Assembly: GCA_002633005.1 (NCBI GenBank)
Contig: NMRA01000621.1
Coordinates: 1,620-65,619, forward strand
DNA length: 64,000 nucleotides
Origin: Phoronis australis
Taxonomy: Eukaryota; Phoronida; Phoronidae
Direction of reading: 5' to 3'
The notes beneath the pieces were generated by a model that saw only the letters and a list, made by a program, of their open reading frames with translations, was not told the DNA's origin and made no database searches. Of the stretch, positions 36,800-50,400 are shown piece by piece. Each line of letters begins with the position of its first letter. Position 1 is the first letter of the stretch. Both the position numbers and the translations under genes were made by a program.

Positions 36800-37610
36800 A
36801 GACAGAAACAGTTTTTTTTTTTTGTGAAATGAAGCATTTCTCGCACACTTCCAGTATGCCGTCAACACAGTACTTGCAACGACCTCTTTTAGCAATTTTT
36901 ATGGGTCAGCGACCAACACCATTGTAGCTAACGTCACGCGGAACAGTTGCTTTTCTTGCCATCTTTGCTGGTGCAGGTTTTGGCAACTTAACCTCACCCA
37001 ACGATAGCCGGCCTCGCTTGGGAGCTTTGCACAGTGACGTCGCAATATGGGCCTGGAAAGTTCTCAGCTTCATGAGCTCACCTTCGGGATTTGAAGAGCA
37101 CAATTTTTTTGGTACAACAGCTAAGAGTTGACAACGGCAAGGGTATAACGTGCCAAAAAGGTACAGATATCCCCTTCCGGATGTGATGAAGTACTTGTAC
37201 TTTGCTGACAGAGCATCCAACAGGTCGACACCATCCATAAACTTATTGCACTGGCTGCACACAAAATTGCCACATTGCCTTGGAATTTAGACATGGGCCT
37301 TAGAGCTTTTGTCCCATATTCCTAACATCAGTTGGACTAGCAGCAACAAAAGGTGACGTCACAGTTACTGGCTTGTTGTCATACAAGTGCACAACGCACA
37401 TGTTTTCGTCGACCTCGACTTTTTCTTCAAATGAACCCCTTCCTTATTTTTGAGACTGCACCCATGGATGCGATAGGCTCGTATACCAGTATTGGTTCAT
37501 CGTCACTGTCAGACCTTTGATCATCTCCAGCAAGTAATTCTCATCTCCATCTAACAAATGCGCCACATCGCCCAACTCGAGGGTTTTCCTTGTCGTTTTG
37601 AATCTAAAAA
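36800..37610 (-). pseudogene. Decayed piggyBac-type transposase, C-terminal half
   Basis: Reading the minus strand downward there is a VVHLYDNKPVTVTS segment, then QCNKFMDGVDLLDALSAKY, which matches the conserved GVDxxD block of piggyBac (DDE_Tnp_1_7) transposases. A VVNS-stop-LLYQKN segment follows in a shifted frame, then FQAHIATSLC, and lastly a Cys-rich end with GRCKYC and CEKC. Frames change at least twice. Stop codons replace expected Trp positions (in VVNS-stop and before PIKIAKRGRC near 36906). The N-terminal domain is not visible. This is a dead copy of a DNA transposon; I did not find a convincing TTAA-flanked terminus. Confidence 0.8.
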
Positions 37611-38891
37611 TTAATCAGGAAATCGTTTAACCCATTCAATTTAGGTTCTATATTACATGCATTTCGAAGTAAAATTTCGACAAATAGCGAGCAATAAACA
37701 ATAACATAAGTTCATAAAGATGCTGGCTGAGATCCTATACAATCATGATAGTGAATGAGATGTCAAAGACACAACAGACGAAAGACCCGGTACCACAAGA
37801 AAGCAAAATGTTTAATTTATTTACACAGTCAAAAATTAAAATCTAACAAGTCAAACTTAATAACTGTTCAGAAGAATAGATATATTACTCAAAAGAAAAA
37901 AAAAACAAACTACTGTGGTTTTGTTAAAAAACATTTAGCATTAACTGGGTGTTAACCTTACCTAGGGTCAGACAGAAGACTAAGTACAAGTGTTGGCATG
38001 GTGATGACAGAGCCCAGTGTTGCAATTACGCAACATGGCTTTTCAGGAAAAGCACACTTAGATAACAGAACATTATTTAACATAAGGTTTACACCAGTAA
38101 ATAACATGACATTTAATGGTTTCACTCCATAATATTGCAATAATAAATTTACCTGGACTGAGTAGAGAATGTCTTGGCCTTTTGCTCAGAGGACAGCTTA
38201 CAACATGGCGGCAGACATCTTGAATTTCTAATTCAAATAGCTTGTTTATCAAAAGAGGTCCCTCACACTGTAACAATACTGCAACAATGGCGCTTGGAGG
38301 GTACACAATTAAAAATAGGAGTGGAAATGATTGGGGGCTTAATTATAGATTATCAAAAGTTGTGTTGCAATATTACAACATGAGGCCTTCCAGGATTTGA
38401 CCTATATGTAAATCAAACCTTGGTCTTCGACTGGTTTAATGCCGCAAATAGATCATGGTGATCTCCAAACACCTTCATCAGGACGCTTAATATATGACAT
38501 CGAGCACAGTATTGTAATGTGCACAGCAGTCCGTTTACTTCTTAAGCAACCACTAGCATGTCATGCCGGGGTGATGAATTACTGAACAAAACTTACTATT
38601 TCCGTACCGCACACCTTCATGTGCGTTATTAGCTTTGACTCCAGTGGTAAAACTGCAAACTCCATTGTGTTTTGCAATTTTCTAAGAAACCACCCTCTAT
38701 GCTCCGAAACTGCATCACTATTTCAAGTAAACGATCCAGCACTTAGTCAGAAACGAATGTAATTCTGGTATTGATCCAAAACATAGCCAGTGGACCTTTG
38801 GTCAGACCACTAAAACCGGTGGTCTGACATTTGCGCTAGCAGGACTGGCCTTATAAATTATTGAAGGTGTTTTTACCTGCACGTGACTGCG

Positions 38892-38969
38892 AAATAACTG
38901 AGTCCATAGTCACGCTCCTGTCTTATCCTCAAATAACTGAGTCCATAGTCACGCTCCTGTCTTATCCTC
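38892..38969. repeat. 39-bp perfect direct duplication
   Basis: Two identical adjacent copies beginning aaataactgagtccatagtc. Confidence 0.9.
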
Positions 38970-39289
38970 AAAAGCAAAACCAGCGAATGCAAGCATACTA
39001 GGGAGTTTTAGATTCTGTGAAAAACCGTAACGTATTCACTACTTGTACGAAATTTGCAATTTTGATTATTAACAAGGTGTTGAGTTCAAACTCCAACGTT
39101 TAGAACACGTGCGTGGTTAAAGTTGATGCTAAAACGATGCATTGTGTCCAAAAAAAAACAATATATATATAAAAAATAATTGCAGGCGTTGTATCAGACA
39201 CGTTGTATCAGACGTGCACAGGCCTCGCATGTGGGCCCATTGCACTGATCATCTGGAAATATTTTTATGCTTTATTGATATATGGTTAA

Positions 39290-39400
39290 AACCGAGCTGA
39301 GGAGCTAGAAACCTGGCTCAAGGGTTTAGCAGTGGGACTTGAACCCACGACCTCGAGTAAAGAAAGCGGGCACTTATCAACCAGGCCACACTGCCTCCTC
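39290..39400 (-). repeat. tRNA-derived repeat (SINE head or pseudo-tRNA)
   Basis: On the minus strand, cagtgtggcctggttgataa resembles an A box and gtgggttcaagtcccactgc is a good B box with T-stem pairing. Acceptor-stem pairing is not convincing, so I call it tRNA-like rather than a tRNA gene. Confidence 0.55.
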
Positions 39401-41850
39401 AAAAAAACAATGCACAACAATCATTTTTTTCGCAGCGCCACCAATGTGTGCAAGAGGTGAAAATTTTTACCTTTAGTTATAACACCACGTGATCGGTCTT
39501 TACGCCACTGCCGTAAGACGGTAAACGCAAAAACAAAAGTTTTCTACCCATGTGACCGAAAACTTATACTTACTTTAGTTAAGTGACATTTTCTCATTTA
39601 ATCCCCTCGACAATCGAGTTTTGAAATACATCGCCATCTTTAATTAATCAGAGATTCGACTTTTGAAAAACATTACAAAATTATTCAACGAGCTCGCCCG
39701 TTTCTGACTCTCCACTTGGCAGCTGGGCTGTCATGTCCGTGGGTCCGGCTCAGTCGCTGTACATGCGTGTGGTACAACTGCCAGCACTGACCCAGCAATA
39801 CAGTTTATAGATATTTCTATTACCATGTTTGTGTCAAGGAAACTACGTACTACTATACAGTGTAAACAACCTTTCACATTTTACTCGCCTGCTTTTAAAG
39901 TACATCAAATGTCAAGGTACATCAAATGTCAAGATCGTTTCTTGAGGTACAAACAAAAGTGTTGGTAGCGTGAAAATCTGACGCACTGTTCGAGCACTGT
40001 TACCTTCGTTTTCACTTTTGAACTACAGGTAAAAGTAAAGTAAGCGTAAACAAAACCTAAAGTTGTTTGATAGGTACTTGGTTTCGTAGAGTTCATTTGT
40101 AAGTTAATGATAACGATTTCTGCCTCGTTTTCGGAACCGTTCATTAGTAACAACATTTCCACGATTACACTTCAACCAAAAGTGTAAAACAGTTTCATAT
40201 AATTGGTCTTGTTTGCCGAACCTGTGTGTGCCTGGATCTCCGTGAAGTGGCACGACCGAAAAAGTCCTGGTACCCACACACTGTATTTAAAAGGATGCCA
40301 AACCCGGTTTTGGCCTGTGAACAGTTATTGAAAACGACGTACCCATCCATCTCTCCGAAACAAAATAACGCTCAGCAACCCTCGACAACCCTTAAATGTT
40401 AGGAAGAAGTTTTGAAAAAAAAATCTGTGGCATGGGGACTATGAGTGTTTAGACGATTCCTGATATCATCTTTAAAAATTGAATCCAATGATCGTTAGCA
40501 GTTGGTAGAACGAGGATTGGCTGAAGTCATGAGGACAGAGTTTGCAGTATCCTTTCCAAACTTCTCGTTACTCTCAAACCCAGACTCTATTAGCATTTGA
40601 GCCTGGCGTTGTTCTCTGACATCTAGTTCTTGCGTGGTCACCCGAGGATGACTTCAACGGTTTACTTAAATCAACTGAACATAAAAACATCCGTTCACAA
40701 CGGCGTGACAAACCGTAATCCGAATCACGAGTTAGCATTGCTAATGACCTATCATAAAACAATAGACAGAGTGGAGTTCATGATGGCTTCTACAGAAATT
40801 TGAGAGAGCACAAAACACAAGACGAGTTAAAGGGTTATATGGGGGCATAGTCTACAAAGTCTATGCATTGAGCTCAACATTTACGAAACTTGGGAACTAA
40901 CTTTACAAGCAGAAAGTTTTGATTTTTGACTTCATAGCATTCCGGCTGCAATTGATTTGCTGCGGATATCTTGTCCTTTTAATATTTTTTGCAAACACAA
41001 ATCCTTCGAGCCCTAATTTTGGTAGCCCTTCATGCCAAGGTGTGAACAAACACCTCTTGGTGAAAAATGCATAAAGTATGGCATCTGAATGTTTCATTTG
41101 AATCCCATCAGCCATTTGTGAGAAATGATGTTCCCAAGTTACACATTAGTATTTTTCTACAATAACATCAAACTCGCTCTCTGCGTTCATTACCGAGGAA
41201 ACAGGTTCCCGTCAATATCCACCATTGGTGAGCCAAGTGAGCTCAGAAACCAAATACAGAAAGATTGTTGAAAGAATATTTACCTTTACAGATTCAGAAG
41301 CTGTTACCGTGTTTTATCAGCGTTACAACTTTCGGCTACTCACAACCCCGATATAAGCCCATATGAACGAAATCAGCTGATAATGCTTGAAGGCCGAGAC
41401 ACGATATGACTCAGCCAAGGTCGGCTATTTTCCTTATGCCTGGTCGAGCCCATATTGAAATTCGGTATACATTATCAAAAGGAAGTCCGTCGCAAGAAAT
41501 GTAATCGAATAAAAGGGACCTTGTTATTTATTATTCGAATACAAACAACAGACCATTCTATCGGCCAGGACAAACATCACATGATCAGTGTCACATGCTA
41601 TTGCCGCCTACGCTTGAAAAACCCTGACATTGTCTTTCCTCGCCGATCAATATTTCTCCAGTATTGATCGTGAACGAAAATAGAATCGTGAGTCATAAAG
41701 AAAGTGATTGCCGACTTATGGTGTAATTTTTTATTCTCGACGTTTAAAGATGTCGAATTATTATACCCTATAGAAGACAAATACTAAAATATCCGTTTGC
41801 GAGTGCAGTGGTTTCCCAATAAGCAACCAACTCGTTTGACCGCTGTCGTG

Positions 41851-41858
41851 TGACGTCA
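41851..41858 (+). promoter_or_regulatory. CRE palindrome upstream of the 41956 start
   Basis: TGACGTCA, the full CREB/ATF site, about 100 nt before the ATG at 41956. Confidence 0.45.
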
Positions 41859-41955
41859 CACGGCAAATGAACTCAGACAAGAATGTGGGGGTAATCGTTA
41901 AATCAGCTGATCGTGTGGTTCGACGAGACTGAGATCGAGATTTCTATGTGCCAAA

Positions 41956-44900
41956 ATGCCTTCACTGCGTGCCCTCTACTTGAGTGACAATTTCAAAGCG
42001 CCGGCCGTTCAAAGTTTGTCGGGAGCATGTAATTACGGAAACTATGAAGCCGAAACGGACGATCAGGTGAGTTTCCTGGTTGTATGACATTTGAATCAAC
42101 TCGTGTACTCAGCATGGGAGACAATCGGTCATGATTCTCCTACGATGCGGCAAAGTGCACTTTTATCTTAGATAGCCTTTGGTGTGACGTTGACCGTTTT
42201 ATTACATAATTTGTTTGCTTGCCTTCCGACGCTTTGTGATAATCCGTAAGATTTAGGATAAGAACTTTAGTTTCATACTACCAATGAAGGGACATTGAGA
42301 TAACGAGCTACGGCGGGAAATTACAGGTATAGAAATAAATCTCAGCCAGCAGGCACCAAAGGGTAGTACAACTTTAGAGTAAATCCACTACACGAAAAGT
42401 TTATATCAACCGTTGATTACGTCCGACTTCGGAAAGCTTCTGGGTTGATTATTTATTCACAAATTGTGCAGCCTCAAATAATGATATGGGGGCATTTGGT
42501 CTTGGCTTGGATTGTGGTAACGTCGACTTTAATTAACATACAGTTCATTAACATGGTTCGTGATTGTGGTTGTTCAGTATGAATATAAACAGTTATAAAA
42601 TTTACGTCACGATTACAACCCGCAGCACCGCGTTCGCAATGACGTCTTTACGACCGCCTCAGGCACGACTGGGCGTAAGACTTTTGATAAGACGGATCCA
42701 TGGTGTGAGTTCATCTCTATAATGTTCTGTAACGCCTAGACTTATTGGGTAATTTGAGTTGCGGGTTGCCCTTTCCATACGCCTAGCCCAAAATGAACTG
42801 TAACTGTTACTTTTGTATTGAACTTGGCTTAAATTCGTCTTATCAGCATGTAATGACCTTAAAATTACCAGGTGTCATTGACTGCGTCAGTTTCATAAGC
42901 GAATATTTTTCGTCGCCGCAAATGCCTCGCGATGGCGCCTACGGAGCGAAGCCCCATTCTGCCAGTAAATAACGAGTAGCGTTCGACAACTGCCTGCTGC
43001 CACTTGAAAGATTTGATTTGTGCATCATGACACATCTAAGTGTTTTCTGACAATAAGACACTGAATGCGACAAGCAACACTTTCAGAACTAAATCGATGT
43101 CAAACTTACAAGCATTTTGAGTTTGCTAGGCAACGCGCCTGGCGCCAAACGTGTTGAAACATGGCATTATCATGCCTCCGGTTATTCACCTGCGAATTCC
43201 TAGGTTTGCTCATAAAATAAAGCAGGTGTAATCGAAACCAGTTCAATGCCTTCGGACGTTACGTAAATTGTATTAACTGCCTGAATGGATGTCATGTTTA
43301 GTCAGTTTTAACGAACGGTCAAACACCCCGTCTATTGTAAACAATGGGCGTTTTATTAGGAATGTGCACAACTTCAGACTTCACACTGCGGGCTGCGGGA
43401 ATATTTGCTATTCGGTAATATCGTTAACTAAGTCGTCAACTGACACCGAACTTACTCTGTACGCCAAGTAAGTGGACTGCGGTAAGTGACACTTCGTGAA
43501 AAGTGTTTTGTAACAGCAACGTTACGAAACCAAGATCGGTTCCAATTAAGTAATTAATGATATGTGGGGTCTTGTGCCTACTTTCCACTCGGATAAAACT
43601 AAACGTCGACTCCCTATGCCTGGCGGCCAAACTGTAAAATAATGACGTTTTTCCGAGGTTTCTTCGTTATTTAACCCGACTTCCTTCAGTTCAGTTCCAC
43701 GGTTCCATTCTAGTGCGCGTGCAAGTTAATTTCATCAATGACGTCAGGAAAGCATCACCAGTCCTGGTAATGTCTTCCTGATGACATGAAATTTAGTGAG
43801 GGTTGTGTCATAAACCCAAATCGAGGAATGGCCTATTCTATATCTTCCATTTGTCTAAAATGTTCAAGCGTGTTATTGGTTCGTCAAGCTACCAATGTTT
43901 AACGGGGAATGACGACAAAAACGCCAGGTCGTAGCATGCGCGCACCCAGGGGGGGGCTCGGGGGCCACGAACGAGCCTCCCCATTTGGCGAAGTGGGCAA
44001 AAAGGTCCGCCTCTGAGAAACAAAAAGTGAGACAAAAGTCCACTAAACAAGCACAAACGTGCAATTCACGGTGGTGCCCTCTTTTTTAATTTTTTTTATT
44101 CCGCCCGAGTTTTGTTACCAAAAGGTCCACATCGGCAGGAATTCGAGCCCCTCCCCCCCCCCCCNCCACACACGTGTGCTGAGAAACGTTCCAGTGACGC
44201 AAAACACTCGCGAATAACGCTATTGGGACCACGTGCTTCGCTGTGTATTGCACTGCCATATCTCGCGGAGACTTTCGTGATATCGCTTCTCGCATACCAA
44301 CTTGCTCTACGGAACCTAGGAGTTCGAAAGGTCATACACTCACTGAACTACGCATGTAGGTCAACAGTGCAAAAAATACGGCAAACATATAATGAGTCGG
44401 CCAAAACACATCTGTTTAGATCTGTTTACTCGCGATTAAGTGCACATATATGAAATTTCTTGAACAAGTACACATGAGAAATAGCGTTTAAGTAGCTCTT
44501 GCAGTGTTCGTCAGTTTGTCGTTGAAGGTGCGAAAAATAAATCTTGGCAGCATTTTCGGAAATTTGTGGCAAAAGCGTGAACGTTAGTTTTGTGCAAGAC
44601 AAATTCTTATAATAAAGCTGTATTCAACTAATCTTCCTCTTGAAATGTATCATCTGTTAAATGGTTTTGACTAGTTATAAGCGTGTAAGTTATAAGCGAT
44701 AACGGTATTTATTTTGACATAGAAGTGTACTGCTATCGTAAACCCTACTTCGTTTAAGGAGAACACGTTTATCAGCTACCATTACGTCATTTCTTCTGAC
44801 TTAACAAGGATAAGCACCAGAAGATGGCACGTGACGGTTTGAGTCAGCCACGGTCGCTTCCGTACACACAAGACACTCGCCAGTAAAGATAGTTATTGTG

Positions 44901-47451
44901 ACCACGTTCTTCTCTTGTAATACATGGCAATACCTCGCGGAAACTTGCGAGGTCTTGTGATTTCGCGAGAATCTTGCATCCACGAAAACCTTCCCATATA
45001 AACGAGGGCAATTTCCAGAGGAAGAATTGTACCCGCGAGTGTTCTCCCTCCGTGAGCACCATGTTTGAAAACTTCCTGATCATGTATGAAATCTTGAGCC
45101 ATGTTTGCAAAACTATGTGTCTTTTTTTAAAATATTGAGCCACGTTTGAAAAGCCCTTTGTTGTTTCTGCTTTGCAAGACAAATAATATCAAATAGCTAT
45201 CGTACTTATTGTTGTTTTGAACTGCTACAAAATAATATCGACATGTATAGCTATTGTTTCTGGGAGTCAGAACTGAATATTAGGACGTGAAAACGCGACA
45301 CGCAACTCGCACCATGTTTCGATTTTTACTCAGGGATAATCCTGAGGTCACAAAATTCTAGAACATTGGCAATTTTGTGAATAGGTCAGCCAAACTAGTG
45401 CAGAGTAGCAACGGTATTATCATTATCTGTATTGACTTTAAAGCTTCCTTTAAATATCAAACAGTCCGAATTTTACCAGTTTATATCGGATGTTCATAAG
45501 CTACAACGTGACTTACTTTAATTGGGTCAGTTTCTACACTTGACATGCGCGAAATGTTCGAGGTTGGAACTGGGTTGGAATCTGTCGCAGGTGAGAAGTC
45601 ACTGTCACGTGTTTATTTCGAATAAAAATTCATCACTGATATTGGACAGGCTTCAGTAACGTCTTTTTTGAATCTAATCCATTCAGTGGTTTGTTTATTA
45701 ATTCAGTGTGCTGCTAGAAGCTGCAATCAGTTTTATGGGTCAATAACTGTGCCCATTTCTCTACTATCCAAACTCCACCACTACGTCGAATCAAAAGTTG
45801 TCATATGGAATGCGCGTAATCGTGTGCATGACCCAAAGTAAAAAGGTTTGATTCCACGACAGGACAATTCAAAACCGAGGTTGCCAACTATAGTGATGAG
45901 CTTCTGTCAATAGATGGAGCCGTTGGCCTCTTGTTCGCTTTTGATTCACGTCCTGCCTCTTTGCATTATAGTCTGATAAATCAATTCGAAAGCGAGGGCA
46001 TTTGCTCAGATTTTTTACATTAACTACGTGACGATCTGATCTGATCTGTTTGCGCATTTTCCTCTAAAAGGAACAGCAAATAACCGAAATCAGTTAGCAG
46101 CTAATTAAGTCACTCCGAATTTATCTCCACAAAATTACAGAAAATGAGGGAAATAAGTAACGATGTGAAATGCACATTGAAAACAAATTTTATTAAAGAA
46201 GTCATGGGCCAGCGCGAGTAGATGTGCGAACTCGAAACCAAGTATTATAATAAACAATGTTCAACCTGTGCAGTCGTTAGAACACGGGTCCAGTCACGTG
46301 ACAACTAGTTATTTGGCGATTTAAAACTCGTGACCGGAGATCTGTTGACACAGTTCACACAATACCCAAACGTAAACATAACTTTTACGATTAATCCGGG
46401 TGCGGCGCGAGTACGAACGACCGTGGTCAGCTGACAGTAATGTAAATGGAGATCACGAAAGAGTTGCATAATAACTAGCAACAGTTCTCAGTAACTGGCG
46501 TCCTTATTGTTGTTGATGAAGGCAACATATTCTAGTGCGTTTCTGCACCTATTCGGTACCTGCAACTCCGATTCTTCATTCTGCAATCACGACACTTTAG
46601 CTGTGCACCGCCGGAAACGTGCTTTTTTCTCTAATGTTGCGCTGTGGTCAATCAATCTAAGTAACCCATGTAGAAAATTACACCCAAGCCTTTCCATGCG
46701 AATTGTTATAGGCAACTGGTATTCTCTTCGAAATGCAGGCTCTATTTTACATTGGAAACTTCTTATCGTATTGATCAATCCCTCGAACACCATGTTTAAT
46801 TTCAAGGATAATCTAGGAATTCCCACCAGTTCGTCTAGGATTTCAGAAATGGGGCGTCCAAAATTGGGTTCCCCTATTTCTCAGAGCGTCCATGACCAGT
46901 GAAGCGTGGCAGCGCTTATATGGACCTGTCAACTCTAGTTTATCGTACCCTATACCCGGTATATCTTTTGAAAGAAAGGTTAACGAGTTCCCTGGGCTGC
47001 TGTTATCAAGTTAAAAGAGGCACCAATGGTTAACTTGAGCGTCAAAATGAGAAACAGAATGTACATTGTTGAACAGGGCGTCATAGCTCGGGATCTGAAT
47101 TTGAGTTATCACCCGCTAGATGAAAGCTGCTTGGAAGGACCGGTAGCAAAACCAACAACATCCCCCCGCAGTTCGGTAACCAGCATTTGTATTGTGCATA
47201 AATCATGCATAACATTTTGCCAGCACCACGATTACCACAAGTAAAACATGTCAAATTTTCCAAGATTATACAACACCGTCCCGCCGGAGTGGGGTTCCTT
47301 GTTTCTGAGGTTAGTGTTTTCGCCGCAATTCCCGCGCTATTTTGGTTTGAAGATAGAACCTGCACGTTTTATGGGGCTTACTGGAAATCCAACTTGACAG
47401 TTGCTGACATGGAAATCGCCCAGAATGATTATCCCAGCGATGACTCAGTGG
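41956..47451 (+). CDS. Possible first two exons of an unidentified gene
   Basis: Exon 1 (41956-42066) has ATG in the context aaaATGC and encodes 37 residues beginning MPSLRALYLSDNFKAPAV. It ends in phase 0 at a consensus donor CAG|gtgagt. A candidate exon 2 (47310-47451) follows ttccttgtttctgag in phase 0, carries ALFWFEDRTCTFYGAYWKSN and QNDYPSDDSVG, and ends at G|gtaggt (phase 1). The 5.2-kb intron and the pairing are inferred from phase and coding look. No domain is recognisable in the 84 residues. Later exons were not found, and may lie outside the window. Exon 1 is better supported than exon 2 because of its promoter context and donor. Confidence 0.35.
43731..43800. repeat. Imperfect hairpin, about 28-bp arms
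   Basis: ttcatcaatgacgtcaggaa and agcatcaccag face ctggtaatgtcttcctgatg and acatgaa with almost no loop. It could be a miniature foldback element; a microRNA-like precursor is less likely because the loop is tiny. Confidence 0.55.
44180..45010. repeat. Two diverged copies of a tctcgcgag-rich repeat (family M2)
   Basis: 44196-44330 and 44870-45005 both contain acactcgc, a ttgtgaccacgt-type phrase, tggcaatacctcgcggaaac or a variant, and a second tcgcgaga block. Related pieces are at 26640-26790, 57080-57160, 59030-59085 and 21935-21990. It may be a relative of the M1 MITE, whose core also has tctcgcgaa. Confidence 0.55.
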
Positions 47452-47459
47452 GTAGGTAA

Positions 47460-50400
47460 AGTATGCCACGTGGTATTTACTACCTGAACTCTGCTTGAAC
47501 CAACTGCTCCTGGGCGGAGTCGGTGGGAAAAAACAACAGCAATGTACGGGTCGACCCTATGGCCGGTTTGGAAGAGTTGCGCCAAACTTTTGTAAACATG
47601 TTCAAAAGACATGGTTCAACACAACAGCGTCTAACAGGATGCACAAGCTGCGCAGATGTTGGCACGCCTTAGCTATTCCTGTGCAACACATTTTGCTATA
47701 AAGCTTGCTTCGTGTTGGTCTCTGAGGAAAACCTGTGCAGCTCGACCCTCTTATCACATGCTTCGTTTGACAAGTCATATGTATACCACAACAACCCTTC
47801 CCGTACGCGTCAACCTCGGTCAGCCACAAACAAAAATTATGGCAAAAATATTATTTTTATACTTGATATTCTTGTCAATTGTACGTTAATACACAGATGA
47901 GTCAACGACGCAAATCTGTCTTGCACTGACGAACTAGGTTGTTCTTCATGACATCTTAAGTTAATTAAGTCTGGAAGGACTATGTTGAGCATGGTTATTT
48001 AGGTCACATGGCGATGTAGATATTTAGGTCACCAATGATGGTTATAGTTTTGCATTCAGTGACTCGCTTGTATGAAAGTTTGGTTTACTGTAGTTTGTGT
48101 ATAGCAACTAACTTGCCAAAGCAGTCCTAGTCATCTAACAAGTGAGGAACTCAGTTTAAATAAGAGCCGGCTCTCGTTCAGCCTGACCTCAATCAATATG
48201 CCAGGCGATAAGCAGATGCCCTCTGATTTGGATTAGCTGCGCATATCAAAGAGAGATTGTGAAATATTTCTATCTAAACTAGTGCATTCTTACCTTAACT
48301 TTGCCTTCTCCTCTAACGTTACCAACCGTCAACGCTGGCGAATAATTCCGGTGAGTAGGACAAGATTCCTTGTTTTGTTCGCAGTTGAGTCACGAAATTA
48401 GCGATCAGCTGTTCTACCACAACATTGACCCGTGACGTCACGCAAAAGGTCCCTGGTTGCGCGGTAACAGCCAATAGTAGTTTTGCATTGACACAAAGAC
48501 CTCTGCTCTGCAACTGGGTTGTTTGTTCCAATGCATCACAGTGAACTTTGGCTTTCCAGGGCTTAATTATTTAATAGTCGAGGCATCACCAGCTGAGGGT
48601 ATTGAAATTTGAATCAAAACCAACCGCAACTCTTGTCTTCCTACATCAATTCCAGTATTTCGAGCGCCCTGGAAATTACAGGCACATCGTTACAACTTTG
48701 TACAAGATAAAAAACTGCCTTTCGATGTCAGTCGCAGAATACTCAGTACTCGCACAAATACCGAAATTGTTAATTGCTACGTACTTACGTTACTGAGAAG
48801 GCAAACTTTATCTAAGCTGAAAACTCCCCCCCCCCCTCCTCCCCCCGGGCCGTTTATCTCAATGCGATTGTAGTCCCCCTGTTTTAAACTGCTCTCATCT
48901 ACTCGGCGTTTTACGCATTATTTTAGGTATAACGAGTTTTGCAGCATCAAGCTGGGCTTCTTTTCCTCTTCTGTGCAACGTGACTGTTCCCAGGTTATTG
49001 GGTATTTTCAGCTTATTTTCAGAGAAGCGCTATAATCATTCTGAGAATGTCTGGTTTAATATGTCGACGGGCGATTAACGAAGAGAACAAATTTTGTTAT
49101 AAAGCTTTTTATCGAGCTTTATGGCTTCAAACCGCAGACACGCACGCGCAGACACGCACTCGCAGAGACGTCTGAACTTTGCCATAAACATTTTTGATTG
49201 ATTACCGTACTTGTTTTCCGTCAAGTTATGACATTTTGATCTCGGTAAAAATTTGGGAATTCTTTTCTATTATGTACATCTGCTTTATCGCTTTTTCCTT
49301 CCTTAGTAACGTTATGAACATCCGGGTATTTCAACTGTTGAGCAAATTTCGTGTTCAGAAAATTATGAAATGTTGACTTCAGGGTCGGGAGTATTGATTG
49401 ATGGTATTCGTTTTCACATCGCTTACACTAGATTTTTCGTTATTCAACAAAATCGTTTCTCATATGGAAATGAAAGTTCAAAGCGACACGATTCATTCCA
49501 TACCTGTCGGCAGCATATCTCCGTATGCGTAGTCACGACGACGTTAAATAATTCCGTAGGTCCAGATATCGGCATTTGGACTCTGGGCCATCGATCGTAA
49601 TGTCAAGATCCTACGTTAGAACCCCATATCTTTTGAATATGGGATGAGCATGTGCAAGTCATCGCAAGCAATAAAATGGAAGGAATTATGGTATGTCCGT
49701 TTAAAAAGGTGAAAGTTACTTTTGGAAACGTAAAGTCGAAAGAGTTTCATTGATGAACATTCAAAATTCCCAGTAGCACACAGACGAGGAATGAGCTTCA
49801 GATAACCACCGGTAGGATGCGCGTGATTATCACTATTGCAGTAATTTATTGCTTGTCTCAAATGTTGATCAAGAAAACTTACAAATCTAAAAGTCGGTTT
49901 CGGATTATCTTGTTTGGCACACATAGCATTTTGTTGCTTTAAAAAATGTCGACGCCATTTCTACAAGCGACAACTACGGGTTATCTTGCAGTTGCAACAT
50001 AGCTACAGGCGTTTTCGGGATCGGTACAATGGTCAAGTGGTCATTCAATATAAACTTTGCATTTTTAAATAAACCTAATCATGCCATGTGTCATTCGTGT
50101 CATTCTGACGGCGACGTGTTCACCGGCTTCAGGCGTCAACGGTACAAAGTCGTTTGTTATTAAACGGGTCATGAAGTGGCCATCGCTGTAATAAAGCACG
50201 TCTTCCATTTTAACTGCTTGTAATTTACAGTTTTTTATCTGTTTTCAAACTTATAGTTTATTTAGAACTTTAATGTTATGTACACATAAGCAACAAATGT
50301 GCGCCTTCGTCAAATATCTACAAAACTAATTAATAGTAGAAAGGGTGTAGAACTTAATTTTGGACTTAATGCTGTTGATTGGGTCACGTGACTGTGACTT

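Noticed and set aside
46587-46890. Open frames on both strands (131 codons plus; about 95 codons minus, with EILDELVGIPRLSLKLN)
   Set aside because: The minus reading looks somewhat protein-like, but no domain, start or good acceptor was found. Left as unproven.
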